From Janthinobacterium sp. 344 (GTDB taxonomy: Bacteria; Pseudomonadota; Gammaproteobacteria; Burkholderiales; Burkholderiaceae_D): 64,000 nucleotides of DNA. The stretch spans positions 234,408 through 298,407 of the forward strand of contig NZ_FOKL01000001.1 in the NCBI RefSeq assembly GCF_900112025.1, read 5' to 3'. A model generated the notes under the pieces. That model saw only the letters and a list, made by a program, of their open reading frames with translations. It searched no databases and was not told the DNA's origin. Positions 18,131 to 27,112 of the stretch are shown here, one piece after another (positions within the stretch are counted from its first letter, which is position 1; each line of letters opens with the position of its first letter). The translations under genes were made by a program, and so were the position numbers.

Positions 18131-18937
18131 TCAATCCTTGCGCGGCAGGCCCCGCAGGCGGCGCCAGCCCTTGCGGCCCAGCGGGAACAGCAGCACGAAC
18201 GCGAGCAGCCACGGCAGGATGTAGGCCATGGCCGTGATGGCGTTGGCCACGCCTTCCGACAGGTTTTCCGTGAAATTGCCCAGCGCGCGCTTGACTGGGC
18301 GCCAGAACGATTGCTTGCCTTCCGCACTGATGGCCACGTTCAGCAAGTCCGTGTCGATACGCTGCATCAACAGCGCATTGGCCGCCGTCGCCTGCTCCAG
18401 TTCCGCCTGCACGGTGGCCAATTCCTTCGTCACCTTGATCAGCGCGTCCACATTCGTGCCCGAGCGCTTTTCCAGCTCCTGCAATTGCGCCTGGTACTGT
18501 TTCAGCATCTCCAGGCGCTTCTTGCTGTCGAGCACGGGGCGGCCCAGGTCTTCCACCTTCGTGCCCTGGCTGGTGACGTCGCCTTCGGCCGCGACCAGCG
18601 CGACGAGCTTCTTGATGCCGGCCGGCTTGGCGCGCATGCTGATGCGCGCGTGCACGTAACGGCCGCCGTCGATGCTGGAATCGAGCAGCAGGCAGCCGTT
18701 GTCCGTGTCGGCCTTGCAGGCGGCCACGACTTTTTCGTACAGGGGCCGCACTTGCGCCTCGCTCGTGTCGACGCTGACATTATGTTCATAGGCAAGAAAT
18801 TCGCTGCCCTTTTCCTTGCCATCGAGGCGCGCGGCACTCGATGGGCCGCCGCTCTCGCCTTTGCCGGCGCAACCGGCCAGGACAATCATGCCGGCCACTG
18901 CCAGCCGCCGCATGCCTGTGTGTAGACGCTTGTTCAT
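18131..18937 (-). CDS. DUF4349-type membrane-anchored lipoprotein
   Basis: A 268-aa protein with a lipoprotein signal ending in a lipobox (IVLAGC), a globular region of about 50-130 (FLAYEHNVSVDTSEAQVRPL, GGRYVHARISMRAKP), a heptad-like coiled coil of about 140-200 (LEMLKQYQAQLQELEKRSG, VQAELEQATAANALLM), a C-terminal membrane helix (AYILPWLLAFVLLFPLG) and a basic tail. This is the plan of DUF4349 proteins, which lack a known biochemical role. Lipid anchor plus C-terminal helix suggest it bridges membranes or is tethered at both ends. A good ribosome binding site (AAGGA) supports the start. It is monocistronic, with its own terminator. Confidence 0.8.
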   Translation of the reverse strand: MNKRLHTGMRRLAVAGMIVLAGCAGKGESGGPSSAARLDGKEKGSEFLAYEHNVSVDTSEAQVRPLYEKVVAACKADTDNGCLLLDSSIDGGRYVHARISMRAKPAGIKKLVALVAAEGDVTSQGTKVEDLGRPVLDSKKRLEMLKQYQAQLQELEKRSGTNVDALIKVTKELATVQAELEQATAANALLMQRIDTDLLNVAISAEGKQSFWRPVKRALGNFTENLSEGVANAITAMAYILPWLLAFVLLFPLGRKGWRRLRGLPRKD

Positions 18938-19258
18938 GAAATCCTTAATTAAAATGCTGCGTGTCCCTGCTCGCGCCAAGTTTATTGCCTCATGAAAACC
19001 ATAAGGAAAAAACAAGGGGCGATTTTAGTCGAAAGACAGGTCCATCCGCTGTTCTTCTGCGCCAGCGCAATAAAAATGCGGCCTTTTGCCCGCAGTGCGC
19101 GGCCGCTGCGACTTTGGCGCCGGCGCCGTAGCTGGTATCATGCGGGCAAACGCCAGCCGGCGCCTGTGCAACAGGACCGGCGCATGCACCACCTTGCGAA
19201 GCGGCCCTGCCCAGGCGCGCCGCCGACGCCCCCCTACAGATCAGAGAAACGAGTTCCT
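18938..19258. other. Intergenic region between divergent DUF4349 and DUF2760 genes
   Basis: This 321-bp stretch must hold the promoters for both divergent units. An open frame extends upstream of the DUF2760 start through most of it, but its composition (Arg/Pro-rich) is not protein-like. I see no clear -35/-10 pair, operator palindrome or RNA gene; a HrcA-type CIRCE repeat, which might be expected before Hsp70 genes, is absent. Confidence 0.5.
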
Positions 19259-19840
19259 ATGAGCACATCATCGTCCCACCCATCGTTCTGGCGCAGAGTC
19301 CCGCTGGCTTTCGGCGCCTTCTTCAGCACCCTGTCGGACGCCGCCTATGCGGCCCGCGTGGAAAAGCTGTCCCTGCCCGAAGCCGCTCCCGTGGCGCCCG
19401 TGGCCCCTGCTCCGGCGCCCGTGCCGACGCCCGCCGCCGCCCCCGTCATCTTGAAGGAAGCGACGCCGGACGCGGCCCTGCAATTGCTGGCCCTGCTGCA
19501 ACGCGAAGCGCGCTTGATCGACTTCACCCAGGAAAACCTGGGCAGCCATGCCGACGCCGACATCGGCGCGGCCGCCCGCGTGGTGCATGAAGGCTGCGCC
19601 AAGGTCCTGCGCGACTACTTCACCATCGACGCCGTACGCCAGGAAGCCGAGGGCAGCCGCATCGTCCTGCAGGAAGGCTTTGATTCCGCGCAAGTACGCC
19701 TGACGGGCAACGTGGTCGGCGCGGCGCCATTCACGGGCACCCTCAGCCACCGCGGCTGGCGCGCCTCGAGCGTGCGCCTGCCGAAACTGAGCGGGCAGCA
19801 CGACGCGGCCATCCTCGCGCCAGCCGAGGTGGAACTGTGA
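19259..19840 (+). CDS. DUF2760-family protein, first gene of Hsp70 operon
   Basis: A 193-aa protein of unknown function. The N-terminal part (WRRVPLAFGAFFSTLSDAAY) is a hydrophobic/amphipathic helix, followed by an Ala-Pro-Val linker (about 40-65). The globular DUF2760 region follows, with LQLLALLQREARLIDFTQEN, a GCAKVLRDYF helix and a C-terminal GTLSHRGWRASSVRLPKL segment. Its stop overlaps the GTG start of the first Hsp70 gene (GTGA), so the three genes are translated as one unit. The conserved linkage suggests it is a partner, substrate or membrane adaptor of the two Hsp70-like proteins; this is inference. Confidence 0.8.
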   Translation: MSTSSSHPSFWRRVPLAFGAFFSTLSDAAYAARVEKLSLPEAAPVAPVAPAPAPVPTPAAAPVILKEATPDAALQLLALLQREARLIDFTQENLGSHADADIGAAARVVHEGCAKVLRDYFTIDAVRQEAEGSRIVLQEGFDSAQVRLTGNVVGAAPFTGTLSHRGWRASSVRLPKLSGQHDAAILAPAEVEL

Positions 19841-21708
19841 ACGACGTGACCAACAACACCCCCCGCTACGCCATCGGCATCGACCTGGGCACCACCCACA
19901 GCGCCCTGTCGTATGTGAACCTGGTCGAGAGCGACGGCGAAAAGTCCAGCCACGGCGTGCTGAAAGTGCCGCAGCTGTCGGCGCCGGGCACCGTCGAAGA
20001 ATTGTCGCTGCTGCCCTCCTTCGTCTACCTGCCGCACGCCGAGGAAGTGGCGGCGGGCGACCTGGCCCTGCCCTGGGTCACAGAGGAAGCCGAAGCGCCG
20101 TTCGTCGTGGGCGAAATGGCCCGCAGCCGCGGCGCCACCACGCCGATCCGCCTGGTCTCCAGCGCGAAAAGCTGGCTGTGCCACCCGGGCGTGGACCGCC
20201 GCGCGGCCATCCTGCCGAACGACGCGCCGGCCGAAGTGCCGCGCATCTCGCCCATCACGGCCGCCACGCGCTACCTGACGCATTTGCGCCAGGCGTGGGA
20301 CCACGCCCACCCGCAAGCGCCGTTCGCCGAGCAGGAAATCACGGTGACGATACCCGCCTCGTTCGACCCGGCCGCGCGCGAGCTGACGATGGAAGCGGCG
20401 CAGGCGGCCGGCTACACCGCATTGACCCTGCTGGAAGAGCCGCAGGCGGCCCTGTACAGCTGGATCCAGACCAGCGAAGGCCGCTGGCGCAAGGAAGTCA
20501 AGCCGGGCGACATCATCCTTGTCGTCGACGTGGGCGGCGGCACCAGCGACTTTTCGCTGATCGCCGTGCTCGAACGCGACGGCGTGCTGGAGCCGCACCG
20601 CGTGGCCGTGGGCGAACACATCCTGCTGGGCGGCGACAATATGGACCTGGCCCTGGCCCACCTGGTGGCGCGCAAGCTGGCCGCCAACGGCACCCAGCTG
20701 GACGCCTGGCAAATGCGCGCGCTGACCTATGGCTGCCGCAGCGCCAAGGAAAGCCTGCTGGCCGACAGCGGCCTCGATGTGGCACCGATCGTCGTGCCGA
20801 GCCGCGGCTCGAAACTGATCGGCGGCTCCATCCGCACGGAACTCACGCGCGCCGAAGTGTCCACCTTCATCCTCGACGGCTTCTTCCCGCAGGTGGAAGC
20901 GTCGAGCCGCCCCGCCGTGCGCACGCGCGCCGGCCTGACGCAACTGGGCCTGCCATATGCGCAGGACGCGGCCATCACGCGCCACCTGGCCGCCTTCCTG
21001 GGCCGGCAAGTGGCGGCCACCAGCGAACTGGAAGGCTTCGCCGGCCGCCAGTCGCAAGACGCCAGCTTCCTGCATCCGACGGCCGTGCTGTTCAACGGCG
21101 GCGTCTTCAAGTCGGACTTGCTGGTCCAGCGCATCATGAGCACCGTCAACGACTGGCTGTACATGGAAGGCGCGGAACCGGCCCGCATGCTGGCCGGGGC
21201 CGACCTGGACCTGGCCGTCGCGCGCGGCGCCGCCTACTACAGCTACGTGCGGCGCGGCCATGGCGTGCGCATCCGCGGCGGCACGGCCAGCGCCTTCTAC
21301 GTCGCCATCGAATCGGCCATGCCCGCCATCCCCGGCATGGAACCGCCGATCCAGGCCCTGTGCGTGGCGCCATTCGGCATGGAGGAAGGCAGCGAGCTGG
21401 AACTGCCGGGTCAGCAATTCGGCCTGGTGGTGGGCGAACCCGTGCACTTCCGCTTCTTCGCCTCGTCCACGCGCCGCAACGACCAGATCGGCGACCTGCT
21501 CGACTTCTGGGGTCCCGATGAATTGCAGGAGCTGAGCGAAATCCAGGCCACCCTGTCCGCCGAAGGCCGGTCGGCCGGCGACGTGGTGCAAGTGAAACTG
21601 CATGCGCGCGTGACGGAAGCGGGCACCCTGGAGCTGCTGGCCGTGTCCCCTGACGGCGCCGAGCGCTGGAAGGTGGAGTTCGACGTGCGCGGCACGCCGC
21701 AGCAATAA
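19837..21708 (+). CDS. Divergent Hsp70-family ATPase 1
   Basis: A 623-aa protein with the actin-like Hsp70 ATPase fold: phosphate-1 motif GIDLGTTHSALSY (about 14-26), connect-1-like LLEEPQAALYSW, phosphate-2 VDVGGGTSDFSLIAV (about 230) and an adenosine-type motif LFNGGVFKSD (about 424). About 150 beta-rich residues follow, in place of a classical DnaK substrate domain and lid. It begins with GTG overlapping the upstream stop. It is not DnaK: the DnaK C-terminal tail is missing, and no dnaJ or grpE is nearby. Ribosome-independent, specialised chaperoning is likely but the client is unknown. Confidence 0.88.
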   Translation: MNDVTNNTPRYAIGIDLGTTHSALSYVNLVESDGEKSSHGVLKVPQLSAPGTVEELSLLPSFVYLPHAEEVAAGDLALPWVTEEAEAPFVVGEMARSRGATTPIRLVSSAKSWLCHPGVDRRAAILPNDAPAEVPRISPITAATRYLTHLRQAWDHAHPQAPFAEQEITVTIPASFDPAARELTMEAAQAAGYTALTLLEEPQAALYSWIQTSEGRWRKEVKPGDIILVVDVGGGTSDFSLIAVLERDGVLEPHRVAVGEHILLGGDNMDLALAHLVARKLAANGTQLDAWQMRALTYGCRSAKESLLADSGLDVAPIVVPSRGSKLIGGSIRTELTRAEVSTFILDGFFPQVEASSRPAVRTRAGLTQLGLPYAQDAAITRHLAAFLGRQVAATSELEGFAGRQSQDASFLHPTAVLFNGGVFKSDLLVQRIMSTVNDWLYMEGAEPARMLAGADLDLAVARGAAYYSYVRRGHGVRIRGGTASAFYVAIESAMPAIPGMEPPIQALCVAPFGMEEGSELELPGQQFGLVVGEPVHFRFFASSTRRNDQIGDLLDFWGPDELQELSEIQATLSAEGRSAGDVVQVKLHARVTEAGTLELLAVSPDGAERWKVEFDVRGTPQQ

Positions 21709-21710
21709 GC

Positions 21711-24506
21711 ATGCGCGGCGCTGCGGGCAAGCCGGCCTTCCTGGTCGGCATCGACCTGGGCACCACCAACACGGTGGTGGCGTATGCCAATGCCAATGAT
21801 GCGCAGGCGGCGATCGACCTGTTCGACATCGAGCAGCTGGTGGCGCCCGGCGAAGTGGGCGCACGCCCCCTGCTGCCGTCCCTGCGCTACCACCCCGCCC
21901 CCGGCGAGCTGGCGGCGGGCGATTTACAACTGCCGTGGCAGCAAGATGACGTGGCCGGCGTGGCGCAGCCCGTGCTGGGCGCCCTGGCGCGCCAGCTGGG
22001 CGCACAGGTGCCGGGCCGCCTCGTTGCCAGCGCGAAGAGCTGGCTGTCGCATGCCAGCGTGGACCGTCAGGCCCCCATTTTGCCGTGGGGCGCGGACCAT
22101 GATGTGCCGAAGGTGTCGCCCGTGGCGGCCAGCGCCAGCTACCTGGCCCACGTGCGCGCGGCGTGGAATGCGCGTTTCCCGCATGCCCCTTTGGCGCAGC
22201 AGGAACTGGTGCTGACCATCCCCGCCTCGTTCGACGAGGGTGCGCGCGCACTCACCCTGCAAGCGGCGCGCATGGCGGGTTTGCCCACCGTGCGGCTGGT
22301 GGAGGAGCCGCAGGCGGCCTTTTATGATTACCTGCAGCGCCGGCGCGCCACCCTGCGCGCAGACCTGGCCGGCACGCGCCGCATCCTGGTCTGCGACGTG
22401 GGTGGCGGCACCACCGATTTCAGCCTGATCGACGTGGCCTTCGACGCGGATGGCGAAGCGCAGCTGGAACGCAGCAGCGTGGGCAACCACCTGATCCTCG
22501 GCGGCGACAATATGGATCTGGCCCTGGCGCACCTGGTGGAAACGCGCATGGCCGCCGGCATCGAGGGCGGCATGAAGCTGTCGGCCGCGCGATTGTCGCA
22601 GCTGATGCAGCGCTGCCGCGCCGCCAAGGAGCTGCTGCTGTCGAAGGACGCCCCCGACAAGGCCACCGTCACCCTGCTGGGCGCCGGATCGCGCCTGGTC
22701 AAAGGCAGCCGTTCCGTCGACGTCACGCGCGAGGAAGTGGCGGCCATGCTGGTCGACGGCTTCTTCCCGATGGTGGCACAGGACGAGACGGCGAAAAAAG
22801 GCCGTGCCGGCATCGTCGCATTCGGCCTGCCGTATGCGCAGGACGCGGCCATCACGCGCCATCTGGCCAGCTTCCTGCAGCAGCATCCGGGGGCACTGCC
22901 CGACACCGTGCTGCTGAACGGCGGCGTGTTCCGCGCCGACGCGCTGGCGCGCCGCCTGGCCGAGACCCTGGCGCACTGGCGCGGCGCGCCCTTGACCATC
23001 CTGCACAACGACAATCCCGACGTGGCCGTGGCGCGCGGCGCCGTCGCCTACGCGCTGGCCCGCCGTGGCCAGGCGCCGCGCATCGGCGGCGGTTCGCCGC
23101 GCAGCTATTTCCTCGTGCTGGGCGAAGCGGGCAAGGACAACCGCGCCGTCTGCATCCTGCCCCGTGGCAGCGCCAGCGGCGAGGAAATTCGCCTGACGCA
23201 GCGCCTGTTCGCGCTGCGCCTGGGCCGGCCCGTGCGCTTCCACCTGGCCACCTCCATCGCGGAAGCGGGCACGCCGCCCAAGCTGGGCGACATCGTCGAC
23301 CTGGGCGCCGGCGACTACCTGCGCCTGCCGCCGCTGGCCAGCGTGCTGCACGACAAACAGGATGCGGGCGACAAGCGCGAAATCACCGTGCAGCTGGCCA
23401 CCGTGATGACGGAGGTGGGCACACTGGAAGTGCATTGCGTGGCCGAAGCCGATGCCAGCGACCGCTGGCTGCTGGAATTCCAGCTGCGCGGTAGCGAGGA
23501 GGAGCAAGGCCACGATGGCAGCGAAGGCAACGCTGCCGCAGTCCCGCCCCGGATAAAAGAGGCGGTCGAGAAAATCGAGCGCATCTTCGGCGGCAAGGCG
23601 CAAAAGGTCGACGTCAAGGAAGTGCGCCAGCTGCGCCAGCACCTGGAACGGGGACTGGGCGGGCGCGACAGCTGGGACACACCCCTGCTGCGCCAGCTGT
23701 TCGACGCCCTCCTGCTGCGCGCCCGCGGGCGGCGCCGCTCGGCCGAGCATGAGCGTGTCTGGCTGAACCTGGCCGGCTACTGCCTGCGTCCCGGCTATGG
23801 CGACGCGCTCGATGCGTGGCGCATCGAGCAGCTGTGGGCCATGTTCGACGCGGGCGTGCAGCATCACAAGGACAGCCAGGTGTGCGCCGAATGGTGGACC
23901 CTGTGGCGCCGGGTGGCCGGCGGTTTGAGCACGGAGCAGCAATTGCGCCTGCTCGACGACTTCGCCTTCAACCTGCAAGCCGATGCGGCCCAGCGCGGCA
24001 GCCGCCCCGTCACCCTGGTGAACGGCAGCGACGACGACATGCTGCGCCTGGGCGCCTCGCTGGAGCGCATCCCTGGCGCCTACAAGGCGGAAGTGGGCGC
24101 CTGGCTGCTGAAGCGCCTGGACAAAGCCAGCAAGAAGGGCGAGCCGGCGGACACCAACACCCTGTGGGCGCTGGCCAGGGTCGGCGCGCGTCAGCCCTTC
24201 CACGGCAGCGCGCACGAAGTGGTCGACAGCGCCACCGTGGCCGACTGGCTGGCCGTGCTGCTGGCGCTGGACTGGAAGAAGGTGGAGCCGGCGGCGTTTG
24301 CCGCCACCCACCTGGCCCGCATGACGGGCGACCGCTCGCGCGACATCGGCGACGAGCTGCGCGCCACCATCCTCGCCCGCCTGAAAGCCGTGGGCGCGCC
24401 GCCCCTGTGGCAGGCGATGGTCAGTGAAGTGACGCAGCTGGACGAGGCGGCGGCCAAGCGCATGCTGGGCGAAGCGCTGCCGCCGGGCTTGAAGCTGATC
24501 GGCTGA
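21711..24506 (+). CDS. Divergent Hsp70-family ATPase 2 with C-terminal DUF3731
   Basis: A 931-aa protein, paralogous to the preceding gene in its first 600 residues. Motifs: phosphate-1 GIDLGTTNTVVAYA, VEEPQAAFYDYL, phosphate-2 CDVGGGTTDFSLIDV (about 226) and LLNGGVFRADALARRL. After a beta-rich region comes an additional helical C-terminal domain of about 320 residues (from about 615, starting KEAVEKIERIFGGKAQKVDV), matching DUF3731. That domain is found almost only on such Hsp70-like proteins. It starts 2 bp after the first Hsp70 stop. The two ATPases share GGDNMDLALAHLV and LPYAQDAAITRHLA, which points to an old duplication followed by specialisation. Confidence 0.88.
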   Translation: MRGAAGKPAFLVGIDLGTTNTVVAYANANDAQAAIDLFDIEQLVAPGEVGARPLLPSLRYHPAPGELAAGDLQLPWQQDDVAGVAQPVLGALARQLGAQVPGRLVASAKSWLSHASVDRQAPILPWGADHDVPKVSPVAASASYLAHVRAAWNARFPHAPLAQQELVLTIPASFDEGARALTLQAARMAGLPTVRLVEEPQAAFYDYLQRRRATLRADLAGTRRILVCDVGGGTTDFSLIDVAFDADGEAQLERSSVGNHLILGGDNMDLALAHLVETRMAAGIEGGMKLSAARLSQLMQRCRAAKELLLSKDAPDKATVTLLGAGSRLVKGSRSVDVTREEVAAMLVDGFFPMVAQDETAKKGRAGIVAFGLPYAQDAAITRHLASFLQQHPGALPDTVLLNGGVFRADALARRLAETLAHWRGAPLTILHNDNPDVAVARGAVAYALARRGQAPRIGGGSPRSYFLVLGEAGKDNRAVCILPRGSASGEEIRLTQRLFALRLGRPVRFHLATSIAEAGTPPKLGDIVDLGAGDYLRLPPLASVLHDKQDAGDKREITVQLATVMTEVGTLEVHCVAEADASDRWLLEFQLRGSEEEQGHDGSEGNAAAVPPRIKEAVEKIERIFGGKAQKVDVKEVRQLRQHLERGLGGRDSWDTPLLRQLFDALLLRARGRRRSAEHERVWLNLAGYCLRPGYGDALDAWRIEQLWAMFDAGVQHHKDSQVCAEWWTLWRRVAGGLSTEQQLRLLDDFAFNLQADAAQRGSRPVTLVNGSDDDMLRLGASLERIPGAYKAEVGAWLLKRLDKASKKGEPADTNTLWALARVGARQPFHGSAHEVVDSATVADWLAVLLALDWKKVEPAAFAATHLARMTGDRSRDIGDELRATILARLKAVGAPPLWQAMVSEVTQLDEAAAKRMLGEALPPGLKLIG

Positions 24507-24507
24507 A

Positions 24508-25305
24508 TCAGGCTGGCGTGCCGCTGCGCGCCCCACGGCGGCGGCGCAAGCCGGCTGCGCCGCACAGGGCCAGGCCGGCCAGCAGCATCGCGTAGGTGCC
24601 GGGTTCCGGTACGGGCGACGTGAAAATGGTCAGGGTCGGATTGACGAGGCGGTAACTCGCATAGGCAGGAAGGCTCCCGTCATAACTATAATCGGGGCCG
24701 TTCACGCGATATTGACCCAGCTGTGCATTGACATAGCTCATACCGCTGATAAACATCGTGAACGGGTCCGTCAACGACAAGCCGACTCCTTGCAGCAATA
24801 TGTTCTGCGTGCCGTCCAGGCTTTCTTGGCGGAATGATTCGCCCGCGATGCGCTGGCCATGCGGCCCGGTCAAAGCGAGGGCTTCCATCGATCCACTGTT
24901 GCTGGCGTTGCCAGGCTGAATAATGCTGGCGCCAGCGGGCGCCTCGGCAACCTGCAGCACGCCCACCAGCGTGGCGGCAAAGGAAAAGCCCGTCACGCGA
25001 TACCCGTTACGCACGCTGATATCGAACACGCCCGTGTACAGATCGCCATTCGACATGCTGGTTCCCTGGGTATCCATGCTGAGGCTGCTGGCCAGGCTCG
25101 TCATGCCCAGTGTCGTCACGCCACCGGCATCGGACAACAAGGTCACCTTCTGTGCTTGCGAATTGCCATAGTACTCCGGATACTCCGTCATCAAAAAATT
25201 GCTGGTTTGCAAAGGTTGCATCGTTGACTGGGCGTGCGCCGCGTGCATCGACGCAGCGGCCAGCATCATGCTCAAAAAACACAGCTGTTTTCGTATCAGG
25301 TTCAT
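24508..25305 (-). CDS. PEP-CTERM sorting-signal protein
   Basis: A 265-aa exported protein with a signal peptide (FLSMMLAAASMHAAHAQ) and a classic PEP-CTERM tail: PVPEPGTYAMLLAGLALCGA followed by the basic LRRRRGARSG. The body is Ser/Gly/Thr-rich with beta-strand character and has no motif I can name. PEP-CTERM proteins are sorted by exosortase (EpsH/XrtA) and are linked to exopolysaccharide and flocs; no exosortase gene is in the window. The ATG was chosen at the signal peptide, although the frame is open 23 codons further. It is convergent with the Hsp70 operon, one base apart. Confidence 0.88.
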   Translation of the reverse strand: MNLIRKQLCFLSMMLAAASMHAAHAQSTMQPLQTSNFLMTEYPEYYGNSQAQKVTLLSDAGGVTTLGMTSLASSLSMDTQGTSMSNGDLYTGVFDISVRNGYRVTGFSFAATLVGVLQVAEAPAGASIIQPGNASNSGSMEALALTGPHGQRIAGESFRQESLDGTQNILLQGVGLSLTDPFTMFISGMSYVNAQLGQYRVNGPDYSYDGSLPAYASYRLVNPTLTIFTSPVPEPGTYAMLLAGLALCGAAGLRRRRGARSGTPA

Positions 25306-25488
25306 TTGTCGGCTTTCGCGGAAAGGGAAAGTGAGCACCTGCGGCGCAGATGATGCCTCACATGAAATTATCAAAAAATCATTTTAAATTAGTAAGTAAA
25401 TAAAAACAACAATGTTTTTTTAAATTTACTTAAAGATAATTTCGCCTTCCTGTCCAGCCCTGCCCGGCCCGCGCCGTTTCCCGGGGAT

Positions 25489-27030
25489 TTACAGCAGCGC
25501 CACCACCAACAGCAGCACCGCCAGCGGCGCCTGCACCAGCACGATGCCGGGATGCGTGCGGCGCAGCTGGGCCCATACGTTCAGGCCCGGCACTTCCTCG
25601 TGCGGGTGGTGCGCCTCGTCGCGCAAGGACATCGCGTGCAGGAACATGCCGGCGATCAGGGGCCCCGGGTTGACCCACCAGCCCTGCTCCAGCAAGCCGC
25701 GCGACAAATACATGGCCAGCGCGCCGATGACGAAGGGCGAGGCCCACACCAGCACCAGCATCAGGCGAATGCCATAGAACTCGGCCAGGGTACCCATGCG
25801 GTGCAGGCGGCCGAAGTCATGGTCCTCCATGCGCTTGTCGATGGCCAGTTCGGCGCGGCCATACAAGGTCCACAGGCCGCCGAACAGGCAGCCCAGCAGC
25901 ACGCCGATGACGATATCGGCCAGGAAGACCACATATTTGTTGACGTCGGCCGTGCCGATGCCCAGCGAAGTGTAGCCCGCCGCGTGCAAATGCAAGCCCG
26001 CCTGCTCGCCTTCGGCCGTCGTGTAGCGGTCGCGCACATCGTAGGTGGCGCCGACGAACAGGACTTTTTTGCGCGCCGCATCGGCCGCCACGCCCGCCTT
26101 GCCATCGACCAGCCGCACGCCCAGGCGCGTGGGGTCGAGAAAGGCGGGCGCCACGGCGGCCGGGTGAAAGGGCGCCGTGACGGCATTCTGCTCGGCCGCG
26201 TCCTTGGCGTCGCCGTGGATGACGGGTTCGAAGGCCCAGCGCGCCAGTTCCTTTTCGCTGCGCGCGCGCTGCGCCAGCTGGCAGACCCGGTCGGCGAGCC
26301 GGTAGCCCTGCTTTTGTTCCGACAGCGCGGCCGGCATGGGCTGCGCCTGCTCCTGCTGCCAGGCGCCATGCGCCAGCTCGAACGCCACGGCCGCCAGCAC
26401 GGGGCTTTTCAGCTCGATGCGCGTGACGGCGCCCATGCGTTCGCGGATGCGCGGGCTGGCGAAATGCACGCCGGCCGCGCAGCGCGCGCGCAGCCACGGC
26501 AGGTTCGCGTTCTGGTCCGATTGTTCCGGCAGGATCAGCACCAGCTGATGGCCATCCGTGGCCAGCCGGTCGAGCAGCTGGTCGAGCGGCCGCGCTCCCG
26601 GCGCATGCTGTTCGTAGACGGCCGGCGCCAGGTCCAGGTCGATGGCCAGCACCTGCGCGCCGCGCTGCGCCACGTTGGCCAGCAACTGCTGCAGGCGCGC
26701 CCGCTCCAGCGGTTCACGCTCGTCGAACACCTGTTCAAACGCGGGCTGGTCGATCTCGATGATGCCGGGCCGGTAGGCGGCGCCCGGATCCTTGCCGCGG
26801 TTTAGCAGCTGGCCCTGTTCCGCGCTGGCGCGCAGCATGGCCGCATCGAGCCACTCCAGCACGTGAAACCCTTCCAGCGCCAGCATCAGCGAGGCGATCA
26901 GGCTGGCGCCGATCACATGGTGCAGCAGATGCGTGCCCGTCAGCTTGAAGGCCGAGCCGAGCTGGACAACCGGCCACAGCAGGCGCCGCCACAGCGGTGG
27001 GCGCGCGGATTCAGGCTGGCCGGTTTTCAA
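25489..27030 (-). CDS. CHASE2-domain membrane protein without output domain
   Basis: A 513-aa protein. An N-terminal helix (about 38-55) leads to an extracytoplasmic CHASE2 domain (about 60-370) with IIEIDQPAFEQVFDEREPL, VLAIDLDLAP and the end motif KKVLFVGATYDVRDRYTT. After GLHLHAAGYTSLGIGTADV come three to four hydrophobic helices (about 375-510). CHASE2 is normally the sensor of kinases, cyclases or adenylate cyclases; here the protein ends right after its membrane helices. The start is probably a TTG, preceded by AAGGGGA at 7 nt; no good ATG exists upstream. It lies downstream of, and in the same direction as, the CSS-EAL phosphodiesterase. Confidence 0.8.
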   Translation of the reverse strand: MKTGQPESARPPLWRRLLWPVVQLGSAFKLTGTHLLHHVIGASLIASLMLALEGFHVLEWLDAAMLRASAEQGQLLNRGKDPGAAYRPGIIEIDQPAFEQVFDEREPLERARLQQLLANVAQRGAQVLAIDLDLAPAVYEQHAPGARPLDQLLDRLATDGHQLVLILPEQSDQNANLPWLRARCAAGVHFASPRIRERMGAVTRIELKSPVLAAVAFELAHGAWQQEQAQPMPAALSEQKQGYRLADRVCQLAQRARSEKELARWAFEPVIHGDAKDAAEQNAVTAPFHPAAVAPAFLDPTRLGVRLVDGKAGVAADAARKKVLFVGATYDVRDRYTTAEGEQAGLHLHAAGYTSLGIGTADVNKYVVFLADIVIGVLLGCLFGGLWTLYGRAELAIDKRMEDHDFGRLHRMGTLAEFYGIRLMLVLVWASPFVIGALAMYLSRGLLEQGWWVNPGPLIAGMFLHAMSLRDEAHHPHEEVPGLNVWAQLRRTHPGIVLVQAPLAVLLLVVALL

Positions 27031-27112
27031 TGTGCATTCCCCTTGGTGTCGTTGTTGAATTATATTTCAAACAACAATTGATAACGAAAGGAATATAGTA
27101 TTGCAATTGTGC

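Noticed and set aside
18992..19258. N-terminal extension of the DUF2760 protein by about 89 residues
   Set aside because: The extension is Arg/Pro-rich and not protein-like; the ATG at 19259 gives the natural N-terminal helix.
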